Below, in pieces: positions 51,213 to 59,050 of a DNA stretch of 64,000 nt. The stretch comes from Kribbella sp. NBC_01245 (lineage in GTDB: Bacteria > Actinomycetota > Actinomycetes > Propionibacteriales > Kribbellaceae). The notes under the pieces are model-generated. The model saw only the letters and a program-made list of their open reading frames with translations, searched no databases and was not told the DNA's origin. Position 1 is the stretch's first letter. Each line of letters opens with the position of its first letter. The stretch spans positions 1,612,001-1,676,000 of the forward strand of contig NZ_CP108487.1 of assembly GCF_036226525.1 (NCBI RefSeq). Reading direction: 5' to 3'. Position numbers and translations under genes: made by a program.

Positions 51213-52571
51213 TCAGAGCGTGCGCAGGGCGTCGCCGATCGTGCGGTGGAAGGTCGGGTAGGCGTAGATCATCTGCTGCAGCGAGTGCACCGGCACCTCC
51301 GCGTGCACGGCGACGGCCAGCGCGCCGAGCACCTCTCCCCCGGTCGGCCCGGCCGAGGTCGCGCCGACGAGGACCCCGCGTTCGGAGTCGACCACCAGTT
51401 TGATGAAGCCCTCGTTGCCCGCCTTGTGGATCCAGCCACGGCTCGACGACGGGATCTGCGCGCTGCCGGTCTTGACCTCGATCCCCGCCTCGCGCGCCTG
51501 CTTCTCGGTCATGCCGACCGCGCCGATCTCCGGATCGGTGAAGGTCACCCGGGGCACTGCGTGGTACGCCGCGACCGGCGCGCCCTCGGTCCGGAGGATG
51601 TCGTGCACCGCGACATTCGCCTGGTACATCGCCATGTGGGTGAACGCGCCCTTGCCGGTCACATCGCCGACCGCCCAGACGCCGTCGGCCGCGCGTACGT
51701 GCTCGTCGACCTCGATCGACCGGCTCTCTGGATCGATCCCGACGACGTCGAGGCCGAGGCCCTTCACGTCGAGACGGCGGCCGGTCGCGACCAGCAGCTT
51801 CTCGCCTTCGATCGTCTTGCCGTCTTCCAGGCTGACCGTGAACGCGTCGCCGTTGTGGTCCACCTTGATCGCCCGCACGCCGGTGTGGAACGTGACGCCG
51901 TCCTTCTTGAGGGCGTCTTGGGCGAGGTCACTGGACTCTGGTTCCTCCATCGCGAGAATCCGCTCGGACGCCTCGATCACGGTGACCTTGGTGCCGAACC
52001 GGGCTGCCACCTGAGCGAGCTCGAGCCCGATCGCACCGCCGCCGAGGATCAGCAGCGAGGCCGGCAAGGCCTTGGCCTCAATGGCGTCGTGATTGGTCCA
52101 GTACGGCGTGTCCGCGAGGCCGTCGATCGGCGGTATGACGGGCACGGTCCCGGTCGCGATGACGATGCCTCTCGAGGCCTTGAATTCGCGGTCGCCGGCG
52201 GTGACCACGCCGGGCCCGGTGATCCGGCAGCGCTCACGGAGGAACGTGACGCCCTTCTTCACCAGGCGGTCGACCGCGACCTGGTCGTTCCAGTCGTCGG
52301 TCGCCTCTTCCCGGATTCGGGTCGCCACCGGCGTCCAGTCTGGTTCGACTGTCCCCTTGCCGGCCATGCCGTCGACCCGGCGCGTTTCGGCGACCAGGTT
52401 GCCCGCGCGGATCATCATCTTGCTCGGTACGCAGCCCCAGTAGGGGCATTCGCCGCCGACCAGTCGGTCATCGACCCCGACGACTTTTAGCCCGGCCTCC
52501 GCGAGTCGGCCCGCGACCTCCTCGCCGCCGACGCCGAGTCCGACCACCACCACGTCCACCTGTTCAACCAT
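51213..52571 (-). CDS. Pyridine nucleotide-disulfide oxidoreductase family protein, lipoamide-dehydrogenase-like
   Basis: 452 residues. FAD motif DVVVVGLGVGGEEVAGRL, redox disulfide in GGECPYWGCVPSK (C-x4-C), NAD motif LLILGGGAIGLELAQVAARFG and AVGDVTGKGAFTH. The C-terminus reads YAYPTFHRTIGDAL where lipoamide dehydrogenases have HxxxxE, so the catalytic His-Glu pair is missing. Substrate therefore probably not lipoamide; mercuric-reductase-like or unknown acceptor. The true lpd is at 59726. Confidence 0.88.
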   Translation of the reverse strand: MVEQVDVVVVGLGVGGEEVAGRLAEAGLKVVGVDDRLVGGECPYWGCVPSKMMIRAGNLVAETRRVDGMAGKGTVEPDWTPVATRIREEATDDWNDQVAVDRLVKKGVTFLRERCRITGPGVVTAGDREFKASRGIVIATGTVPVIPPIDGLADTPYWTNHDAIEAKALPASLLILGGGAIGLELAQVAARFGTKVTVIEASERILAMEEPESSDLAQDALKKDGVTFHTGVRAIKVDHNGDAFTVSLEDGKTIEGEKLLVATGRRLDVKGLGLDVVGIDPESRSIEVDEHVRAADGVWAVGDVTGKGAFTHMAMYQANVAVHDILRTEGAPVAAYHAVPRVTFTDPEIGAVGMTEKQAREAGIEVKTGSAQIPSSSRGWIHKAGNEGFIKLVVDSERGVLVGATSAGPTGGEVLGALAVAVHAEVPVHSLQQMIYAYPTFHRTIGDALRTL

Positions 52572-52622
52572 GACGTCAGGCTTGCAGACGGCCGCCGTCC
52601 AACCAAGGGATGGCGCGGCGCG

Positions 52623-53231
52623 TCACCGCTCGGTAATGCTTGGATCTTCTTCGGCTTCTGTCGCTGTGGGTGGCAGGGTCGGGTAGTCGAAGATCGGGAA
52701 GAGGCCGACGGTGAAGCCGTAGGTGGTGTCGCCGGAGCGCGGCAGTTTGTCGAACTCGTGGATGATCGGCATCACCCGCCGCCAGAACTCCGCCGCCCTC
52801 TCCTCGGGGATCCGGGCGTGCCGGATGAACGAGCGCAGTTGGCCGGCGTCGTACGCGCCTTCGGACTCTTTGGCCGCGACCTCGAGATCGTTGGGGTCCG
52901 GCGGGTCCTGGGCGCTGGTCGACCGACGACCCAGGCCGTAGTAGAACATCCGCGCCGCGCGGCCGTAGTACCGCTCCTCGATGGCCCGAACCCGACGAGT
53001 CCGTACGACGCGCAGGATGCCGGCGTCGGCCAGCACCTTCACGTGGTGAGCCACGGTGCTCTTCGGCCGTTTGACCGCTGTCGCGAGCTCGGTGACGGTC
53101 GCGGCACGTTCGTGCAGCAGCCCGAGGATCGTCGTACGCAGCGGATCGCTGATCGCGCGCACCTGCTCGGCGGTGGTGAGCTCCAGAGTGTCCTCGAGGT
53201 CGTAGTCGGGGACCGGGCTATTGATTGCCAT
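52623..53231 (-). CDS. ArsR-type winged-helix regulator with C-terminal extension
   Basis: 202 residues. HTH: LTTAEQVRAISDPLRTTILGLLHERAATVTELATAVKRPKSTVAHHVKVLADAGILRVVRTRRVRAIEERYYGRAARMFYYG. The C-terminal half is a helical region of unknown role. Divergent from the dienelactone-hydrolase-like gene (69 bases between starts). Confidence 0.87.
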   Translation of the reverse strand: MAINSPVPDYDLEDTLELTTAEQVRAISDPLRTTILGLLHERAATVTELATAVKRPKSTVAHHVKVLADAGILRVVRTRRVRAIEERYYGRAARMFYYGLGRRSTSAQDPPDPNDLEVAAKESEGAYDAGQLRSFIRHARIPEERAAEFWRRVMPIIHEFDKLPRSGDTTYGFTVGLFPIFDYPTLPPTATEAEEDPSITER

Positions 53232-53300
53232 GGTCCGATCAGACTAGCATCATGGATTGTTCGACTTATCTGGATCATTCGATGGAAAGTGGGCTGGACG

Positions 53301-53882
53301 ATGGCCGAGATCTTGCTCTTTCACCACTCGCAGGGACTGACCGATGGCGTTCGCGCCTTCGCCGAGGAGTTGCGCTCAGCGGGTCACACCGTGCACACGC
53401 CGGACCTCTACGAGGGGCATACCTTCGGCACCCTTGATGAAGGGATGGACTATGCGCGGCAGACCGGGTTCGGCGTGGTCAACGAGCGCGGTCTCGCCAC
53501 CGTCGAGGGATTGGGTGATGCGCTCGTTTACGCGGGGTTCTCGCTTGGCGTGATGCCGGCGCAGCAGTTGGCGCAGACTCGCGCCGGGGCCAAAGGGGCG
53601 CTGCTGTTCTACTCGTGTATATCGGTCTCCGAGTTCGGTGATCGGTGGCCGGACGGGGTTCCGGTCCAGGTTCACGGCATGGCCGATGACCCGTTCTTCA
53701 CCGAGGAAGGCGGCGACCTCGACGCCGCCCGCGCGCTCGTCGCGTCCACCGACCAGGCCGAGCTCTTCCTCTATCCCGGCAAGGAGCACCTGTTCGCCGA
53801 CTCGTCCCTCCCCTCGTACGACGCCGAAGCGGCCGCTCTCCTGACACGACGGACCCTCGACTTCCTGGCCGCGATCCACTGA
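53301..53882 (+). CDS. Dienelactone hydrolase-family protein with serine nucleophile
   Basis: 193 residues from ATG 53301; the longer open frame crosses the divergent regulator. Alpha/beta hydrolase fold: MAEILLFHHSQGLTDGV, TPDLYEGHTFGTLDEGM, VYAGFSLGVMPAQQLA, PVQVHGMADDPFF and YPGKEHLFAD (catalytic His). Classic DLH has Cys in GFCLGG; here it is Ser (GFSLGV). The substrate may therefore differ from dienelactone. Confidence 0.87.
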   Translation: MAEILLFHHSQGLTDGVRAFAEELRSAGHTVHTPDLYEGHTFGTLDEGMDYARQTGFGVVNERGLATVEGLGDALVYAGFSLGVMPAQQLAQTRAGAKGALLFYSCISVSEFGDRWPDGVPVQVHGMADDPFFTEEGGDLDAARALVASTDQAELFLYPGKEHLFADSSLPSYDAEAAALLTRRTLDFLAAIH

Positions 53883-53891
53883 GACGTCTCC

Positions 53892-54098
53892 ATGGTGGAG
53901 GGGTCGATGGCCCGCTGGCATGAGGAGTGCGCTGCGGCGGATGCCGTGATCGCCCGGTATGGCGACTTGTCGGACCTCGCCCCGGCAGGTCGTGGCACTG
54001 TCCGTGCGTACCTGCTGAAGGTGCTCCAGGAGTACGCGCGGCACAACGGTCACGCGGACATCATTCGCGAGCGGATCGACGGACGCCGAGGCGAATAG
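53892..54098 (+). pseudogene. C-terminal fragment of a DinB-like (DUF664) protein
   Basis: 68 residues, beginning MVEGSMARWHEECAAADAVIARYGD and ending YARHNGHADIIRERIDGRRGE. These match the C-terminal half of mycothiol-dependent DinB/DUF664 proteins, including the last metal-type His in ARHNGHADI. The N-terminal half (about 90 residues with the first His) is absent; directly upstream is the stop of the hydrolase gene at 53882. It has its own ATG but no good ribosome binding site, so it is most likely a remnant. Confidence 0.55.
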
Positions 54099-54103
54099 GC
54101 CTG

Positions 54104-54123
54104 CGGGGGTCTGCAGCCCCCCG
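54104..54123. terminator. Small hairpin between convergent genes
   Basis: Six-bp G/C stem (54104-54109 with 54118-54123), eight-base loop, between the DinB fragment and the end of the TipA-like gene. Confidence 0.4.
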
Positions 54124-54132
54124 AAGGCTTAT

Positions 54133-54540
54133 TTACTTGAGGTTGGCGCTGGCGTAGACCTTCATGGCGTCGCGTAGGTACTCGACCAGGCTGTCGTTGC
54201 CGCCGCCGATGTTGTCGCGGAAGCGCTCGTCATCGACGTACATCTGAGCCAGGCCCTCGTACGCCTCCTTGGTCGGCGTCCAGAACAGGCACGTCACGTC
54301 GTAGTGCAGGTGAATCAGCTCCTGCACGCGCGGATCCGTCACCTCGGCTCCCTCCGCCAGCAAGGGCGCGAGCCCCTCGTGCACCTGGCCGTACCCCGTG
54401 CGGGCCTTCTCCGCATCGCTGTCCGACCAACCCTGCATCCGCCGGTAGCCGGCGTCGACCACGTCATCGCCCCACCGTTCCCGAGCCTCGGCCTCGTACG
54501 GGTTCTTCTCGAACCCGGCGAACACCTTCTTCGGCTCCAT
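54133..54540 (-). CDS. Possible internal translation start giving free TipAS domain
   Basis: In-frame ATG at 54540 preceded by GGAGGCGAG, giving 135 residues (MEPKKVFAGFEKN to the common stop). In Streptomyces tipA the free TipAS form is made from such a site and outnumbers the full protein, acting as a drug sink. Confidence 0.5.
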   Translation of the reverse strand: MEPKKVFAGFEKNPYEAEARERWGDDVVDAGYRRMQGWSDSDAEKARTGYGQVHEGLAPLLAEGAEVTDPRVQELIHLHYDVTCLFWTPTKEAYEGLAQMYVDDERFRDNIGGGNDSLVEYLRDAMKVYASANLK

Positions 54541-54882
54541 CTCGCCTCCATTTCGCAAACTGTCGATGGTGGAATCGACCGTGCCCACGAGCCGCTCGAT
54601 CCGCCGTTGCTCGTCGATCAGCCAGTCGCGGTGCTTCACGAGTACGGCGATCGTGCTCGAGGCGTTCTGCCGTTCGAGCACATCCGCGATCGCGTCGAGG
54701 CTCAACCCGAGTTCCCTGAGCAAGAGGATCCGCTGGAGCCGCAACAACTGCTCCTGCTCGTAATACCTCCGCCCACTCGAACTCGTCCAAGCCGGCACCA
54801 GCAACCCGATCGCGTCGTAATGCCGCAACGCCCGCGACGTAACCCCCGACTCCCGAGCCACCTCCGCGATCGACCAACCCAC
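54133..54882 (-). CDS. TipA-like MerR regulator with TipAS antibiotic-recognition domain
   Basis: 249 residues from GTG 54882, which has GGAGG eight bases upstream; length fits TipAL (about 253). MerR HTH at 1-70 (WSIAEVARESGVTSRALRHYDAIGLLVPAWTSSSGRRYYEQEQ), coiled-coil linker 75-112, TipAS domain 115-249 (KVFAGFEKNPYEAEARERWGDDVVDAGYRRMQGWSDSDAEK). TipAS binds thiopeptides such as thiostrepton and activates transcription. An internal ATG at 54540 with its own GGAGG could give the TipAS domain alone, as in tipA. Target promoter not identified. Confidence 0.87.
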   Translation of the reverse strand: MGWSIAEVARESGVTSRALRHYDAIGLLVPAWTSSSGRRYYEQEQLLRLQRILLLRELGLSLDAIADVLERQNASSTIAVLVKHRDWLIDEQRRIERLVGTVDSTIDSLRNGGEMEPKKVFAGFEKNPYEAEARERWGDDVVDAGYRRMQGWSDSDAEKARTGYGQVHEGLAPLLAEGAEVTDPRVQELIHLHYDVTCLFWTPTKEAYEGLAQMYVDDERFRDNIGGGNDSLVEYLRDAMKVYASANLK

Positions 54883-55040
54883 GCCCACAACCTCCACCAC
54901 CAGACCGGCCCATCCGGTCGTGCCTCTCACGCTAGAGCTTGCCGATACGTCAACTTCAACCCCATTACCGTCCCGCCACCCCACCTCGCGCTCCCCCAAC
55001 ACCCAGCCATGAAACGCCCCCTCGCGTCCCGCGTACGGCG

Positions 55041-55144
55041 GTCGGACGCGAAATGCGGTCCGGCGCAAGCCCACCCCACAGTCGGACGCGGCGTACGGCA
55101 TCACAACCGACCACGGTCGGACGCGAGATCCACAGATTTGTGGA
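55041..55144. repeat. Intergenic region with repeated GTCGGACGCG
   Basis: GTCGGACGCG occurs at 55041, 55081 and 55116, and inverted at 56263-56272. The hairpin TCCACAGATTTGTGGA follows (55128-55143). These are the only features seen in the 307-base gap 54883-55189, apart from the TipA promoter region near 54883-54960. Confidence 0.5.
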
Positions 55145-55189
55145 CATACGAGCCGACCCAGCGACGTCGACCAGCTGGCGTAGCCCGGC

Positions 55190-55969
55190 TCAGCTCGCGC
55201 GGTTGCGCTGATCGAACACCTTCGTCGCGGCGTCGAGAACGCCGGAGGCCGCTTTGGTGACCCACCAGACCCGGGTCAGGTCGTTGGTCAGCCGCAAGGT
55301 CTGGACGTGGCCGTCCTGGCTGATGATTTCCCGCTTGAGGAGGGACACCTCCGGCCATAACCGCCCGTGTGTGAACCCCGAACAAGCCTGCCAAGCGAGG
55401 AACTGCCGCCGCTGCTTGTCGGGCGGCAGAAGCCCCTCGACCTCCTTGACGATGGCGCTCGGGTGAAGGCTCGGGATCTTCTTCGAGCCACAGACGCGTA
55501 GCGCGATCGCTTCCAGGTCATTCAGGCGATCCTCGCGTGAGCGATGCACCGGGATCCCCGCCTGAGTGGCCGCGCCGTCGCCGTCTATGACATCTTGGCG
55601 CGCCAGCTGGAGCCGCCGAAGAACCCGCTCCGGCCTCTGCTTGGGGGCCAGCAGCCAGAACGCCATGGCGCCGGTCTCGATGGCGGCCCTTGCCAACGTG
55701 AACGGAGCACTGGGGTGAAGCGCCCCAGAGCGAATCAGGCAGCCGAGAGCATGGAGGTGCTGATACCCGACGCCGATCAGCCGGCCGACGTCGTGGGAGA
55801 CGTGGTAGGGATCCGACTTCTTGTCGTCGCCTGCCAGAGCGCTCCCGGGGATCACAGCGAACCGCCGCTGTGGGCTATCGAGCCTGGCCTGGATCTGGTC
55901 GGCCAGGCCAAAGATCTCGTACAGCTGCCGCTCGCACTCTTGTTGCGTGTCTTCCTCGCTGATCGTCAT
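55190..55969 (-). CDS. Hypothetical protein, unknown family
   Basis: 259 residues from ATG 55969 (AGGTGG upstream); the frame stays open to 56104 without a good start. Mostly helical: ECERQLYEIFGLADQIQARLD, HDVGRLIGVGYQHLHALGCLIRSGALHPSAPFTLARAAIETGAMAFWLLAPKQRPERVLRRL and ACSGFTHGRLW. Some buried hydrophobic helices but no signal peptide or clear membrane span. I do not recognise a family. Its neighbours (TipA regulator, CGNR regulator) give no clue. Confidence 0.7.
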   Translation of the reverse strand: MTISEEDTQQECERQLYEIFGLADQIQARLDSPQRRFAVIPGSALAGDDKKSDPYHVSHDVGRLIGVGYQHLHALGCLIRSGALHPSAPFTLARAAIETGAMAFWLLAPKQRPERVLRRLQLARQDVIDGDGAATQAGIPVHRSREDRLNDLEAIALRVCGSKKIPSLHPSAIVKEVEGLLPPDKQRRQFLAWQACSGFTHGRLWPEVSLLKREIISQDGHVQTLRLTNDLTRVWWVTKAASGVLDAATKVFDQRNRAS

Positions 55970-56150
55970 ACCGTCCACCTGAAGTTGTTCCGAATCAGCC
56001 GCTGCCCACCGCACGGCTGCGAAGTTGCAGACGGCTAGAGCTGGCATACCACGCGACCAGACGTTGCGTCGCCGGGATTGTCGAGCTCCTGCCAGACCAC
56101 GCACTCGAACAGGGAACGGTGCAAGGTGCCAATAACGCCTGCTGCCCTTC

Positions 56151-56198
56151 CGCGAGTTGCCTGGTTATGCGGGGGCTCGCTACCAGGCAACTCGCGGC
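56151..56198. repeat. 15-bp perfect inverted repeat, intergenic
   Basis: 56151-56165 pairs with 56184-56198 around an 18-base loop. Lies downstream of the minus-strand CGNR gene (stop at 56299) and upstream of the unknown gene at 55969. Confidence 0.6.
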
Positions 56199-56298
56199 AG
56201 AGTTATCTCCAAATTGCGTAAAGCGAGTCCAGCCCTGCCCGGCTGCGGGCAGTGCCGCACGTCGCGTCCGACCGTCGGCGCGAGGAGCGGGGTTTGGA

Positions 56299-56901
56299 TC
56301 AGCTGGAGGTGGTGCGGCGGGCGTAGGCGCGGGCGGCGCGGACTCGGTCGCCGCAGCGGGTGGAGCACCAGTGGCGGCGGCCGCGGCGTAGGAGGTAGCG
56401 GGTGCAGGGGGCGGAGTCACAGCGAGTGAGGGATTCGGCGTCCGGGCTGGTGAGGAGGTCGGCCGCGTTGGCTGCGACGGCCGCGAGGGCGTGGTCGAGG
56501 ATCTCGTTCACGGGACAGGTCGCGGCGCGATATGGGCCGTCTTTCTCGTCCCAGAGAAGGAGGTCTGCGGTTGGGACTCGGGTCAGTGCGTCGTTGACGG
56601 CGGAGAGGGCGGCCGGCAAGGCGGGTAGGGCGGCGACGCGGGCGGCGAAAAGCGATCTGACGTGTTCGCGCATCGAACGCAACTGCGTCACGCACATCTC
56701 CTGGATGCCGGCGTCGACTGGAGCGAGCCCGTGAGCCGTGAGCCACTGGTTCGCCGTACTGGGCGTGCCAAGGAGATCGATGAACTGGCCGCCGGGTAGC
56801 GCGATGGCGCTGTTGACGAAGTCGATCGCGAGGTACTGCTCGGCGCCTGGCGCGGGTGGCAGTACGGAATCGGGGATCGGGGTCTCCGGCATGACTCTCA
56901 T
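56299..56901 (-). CDS. CGNR zinc-finger regulator (ABATE domain)
   Basis: 200 residues from ATG 56901 (ATG 56892 also possible). N-terminal ABATE domain (AEQYLAIDFVNSAIALPGG, WLTAHGLAPVDAG), C-terminal zinc ribbon RCDSAPCTRYLLRRGRRHWCSTRCGDRVRAARAYARR. The naming motif CGNR reads CGDR here. Four cysteines are intact. Divergent from the MBL/MFS operon with three ATCCGTGAG-type sites between, so probably its repressor. Confidence 0.88.
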   Translation of the reverse strand: MRVMPETPIPDSVLPPAPGAEQYLAIDFVNSAIALPGGQFIDLLGTPSTANQWLTAHGLAPVDAGIQEMCVTQLRSMREHVRSLFAARVAALPALPAALSAVNDALTRVPTADLLLWDEKDGPYRAATCPVNEILDHALAAVAANAADLLTSPDAESLTRCDSAPCTRYLLRRGRRHWCSTRCGDRVRAARAYARRTTSS

Positions 56902-56917
56902 GGTACAGCTTGCGTTT

Positions 56918-56970
56918 ATCCGTGAGAAACGTTTACCGTCCTCACGGATAGACAAGGTGTCATCCGTGAG
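56918..56970. promoter_or_regulatory. Three-site operator between CGNR and MBL genes
   Basis: ATCCGTGAG at 56918-56926, its inverse CTCACGGAT at 56941-56949 and ATCCGTGAG again at 56962-56970. The sites are 23 and 21 bases apart (start to start), about two helical turns, so they lie on one face of the DNA. The third overlaps the ribosome binding site of the MBL gene. Confidence 0.65.
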
Positions 56971-56981
56971 GAGATTCGTTC

Positions 56982-57767
56982 ATGGCTTCCGTTGGTACGA
57001 CTGTTGAGCAGTTCCCTGTCCGCGTGTTCGGCGGACCGACCGCCCTCTTCGAGTACGGCGGGCTGAGGTTTCTGACCGATCCGACGTTCGATGCCCCCGG
57101 CAACTATGAGCGCGAGGGCCGGAGAGTCCTGACCAAGACGGCGCCCGCGGCCGGTCATCCCGACAACCTCGGCCGCATCGACGTGGTGTTGCTGTCCCAC
57201 GACGAGCATCCCGACAACCTCGACAATGCGGGACGGGCGCTGCTCGCCGACGTACCGCTCACTCTCACGACTCCCGGCGGCGGACAGCGGCTGGGAGACG
57301 GCGCCAAGGGGCTGGCCGACTGGGAGGCGATCGAGCTGGATCGCCCGGGCGGCGGCACGATCACCGTGACGGGCGTGCCTGCGATCCACGGGCCTGGCAG
57401 TCGCGAAGAGGTCGAGCCGGTTACGGGCCAGGTGGTCGGATTCGTCCTGACTGGCGAGGGCCTGCCCACGGTGTACGTCAGTGGCGACAACGCGTCGCTC
57501 GAGGCGGTGCGGGAGATCGCCGAGCGGTTCGGCCCGGTGGATACCGCGATCCTCTTCGCCGGGGCGCCGCGCTTTCCCGTGCTCTTCGACGGCGCGTCGA
57601 TCGTGCTCGACAGCGTCCAGGCGGCCGAGGCGGCAAAGCTCCTTGGCGCACGCCGGGTTGTTCCCGTGCATTACGACAGCTGGTCGCACTTCACCGAAGG
57701 GCGTGACGAACTTGTGGCCGCGTTCGCCGCTGCCGGGCTGTCCGACCGACTGGACCTCGGCTTGTGA
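56982..57767 (+). CDS. MBL-fold hydrolase, UlaG-like
   Basis: 261 residues, start with GAGGAG upstream. Motifs: LFEYGGLRFLTDPTFDAPG, LLSHDEHPDNLD (the UlaG/L-type HxEHxDN form of the metal motif), TVYVSGDNASLEA and VPVHYDSWSHF. Hydrolyses phosphodiester or lactone bonds in the family. Stop overlaps the GTG of the MFS gene. Confidence 0.87.
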   Translation: MASVGTTVEQFPVRVFGGPTALFEYGGLRFLTDPTFDAPGNYEREGRRVLTKTAPAAGHPDNLGRIDVVLLSHDEHPDNLDNAGRALLADVPLTLTTPGGGQRLGDGAKGLADWEAIELDRPGGGTITVTGVPAIHGPGSREEVEPVTGQVVGFVLTGEGLPTVYVSGDNASLEAVREIAERFGPVDTAILFAGAPRFPVLFDGASIVLDSVQAAEAAKLLGARRVVPVHYDSWSHFTEGRDELVAAFAAAGLSDRLDLGL

Positions 57768-59047
57768 CGACGGCCTGCGTGCCGGTCCGGATCGAGGACG
57801 AGACGCGCGAGCGGGCGCAGCGCCGTACGTTGATCGTCCTGGTCGTCGCGCAGGTTCTCAGCGGGGCTGGACTGGCGGCCGGCGTGACCGTTGGTTCGCT
57901 GCTCGCGCAGGACATGCTCGGGTCAACCGGCCTCGCCGGATTGCCGAGTGCGCTGGGTACGGCTGGTTCGGTGTTGGCGGCTGTCGCGGTTGGGCGCGTC
58001 TCGCAAACGCGCGGCCGCCGGGTCGGGCTCGCGGCCGGGTATCTGGCCGGGGCCGTCGGCAGTGCGGGCGTCATCGCTGCGGCCGTCGCCGGCAACGCCG
58101 CCTGGCTGTTCGTCGCGTTGTTCGTCTATGGCGCGGGGATGGCGACCAACCTTCAAGCCCGGTACGCCGGAGCGGATCTGGCCGATCCCGTACGTCGGGG
58201 GCGGGCCGTATCCACGGTGCTGGTCGCCACCACGCTCGGCGGCGTGGTGGGGCCCAACCTCTCCGCGCCGACGGGCGACCTCGCTCGCGCCGTCGCAATC
58301 CCCTACCTGGCTGGGCCGTTCCTGCTAGCCGGAGCCGCCTACGCGTTGGCCGCCTTGGTGCTGGCGGTCTGGTTACGTCCCGACCCACTGCTACTCGCCC
58401 GCACGCTGGATGCCCTGCCAACCAGCTCGACCAGCGGAACGGCGTACGGGCGGGCCGACGATGCGAGCGGCCCGCAACCGGTCGGCCAAAAGCGCGAGCG
58501 GTCCGGCGTACTGGCTGGAGGGTTGGTGATGGGCGTCGCGCAGTTGGTCATGGTGGCGATCATGACGATGACGCCCGTGCACATGCACGACCACGGCCAT
58601 GGCGCGGCCGCTTCTGGTCTCGTCATCGCCATCCACCTCGGCGCGATGTACCTGCCGTCGCCGCTGACCGGCTGGCTGGTCGACCGCTATAACCGACTCG
58701 CGATAGCCGCCGGCTCCGGGCCAACTCTGTTGGCTGCCGGAATCGTGGCCGCCAGCGGCGACTCGATCGCCCGGCTCGCGATAGCCCTTGCGCTCCTGGG
58801 GCTCGGCTGGAACCTCGGCCTCGTCACCGGCACCGCGATCATCACGGACGCCGTACCGCTGGCCACCCGCGCCAAAACCCAAGGCCTGGTCGACGTCTTC
58901 ATCGCCATCGCCGGCGCTACCGGTGGCATAGCGTCGGGGCTTGTCGTTGCTGCGGCCGGGTATCCCCTACTGGCCATTGGCGGCGGAGTTTTGGCACTCG
59001 CGATCGTGCCCGCGGTCATCGGTGCCGCGGGCCGTCGTGGAGGCTGA
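57764..59047 (+). CDS. MFS transporter
   Basis: 427 residues from GTG 57764, overlapping the MBL gene stop (GTGA). Twelve hydrophobic segments; motif A region AVGRVSQTRGRRVGLAAGYL; a His-rich loop (TPVHMHDHGHGA) at the start of the second half. Coexpressed with the MBL hydrolase under the CGNR regulator; the substrate of the pair is unknown. Confidence 0.87.
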   Translation: MTTACVPVRIEDETRERAQRRTLIVLVVAQVLSGAGLAAGVTVGSLLAQDMLGSTGLAGLPSALGTAGSVLAAVAVGRVSQTRGRRVGLAAGYLAGAVGSAGVIAAAVAGNAAWLFVALFVYGAGMATNLQARYAGADLADPVRRGRAVSTVLVATTLGGVVGPNLSAPTGDLARAVAIPYLAGPFLLAGAAYALAALVLAVWLRPDPLLLARTLDALPTSSTSGTAYGRADDASGPQPVGQKRERSGVLAGGLVMGVAQLVMVAIMTMTPVHMHDHGHGAAASGLVIAIHLGAMYLPSPLTGWLVDRYNRLAIAAGSGPTLLAAGIVAASGDSIARLAIALALLGLGWNLGLVTGTAIITDAVPLATRAKTQGLVDVFIAIAGATGGIASGLVVAAAGYPLLAIGGGVLALAIVPAVIGAAGRRGG

Positions 59048-59050
59048 GGG

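Noticed and set aside
50358..52490. 710-codon plus-strand ORF
   Set aside because: Covers nikMN and the disulfide reductase in antisense; shadow frame only.
55127..55144. DnaA boxes or an origin
   Set aside because: One TGTGGACAT and one ATCCACA occur, but no cluster, no AT-rich region and no dnaA/dnaN nearby; better read as a hairpin.
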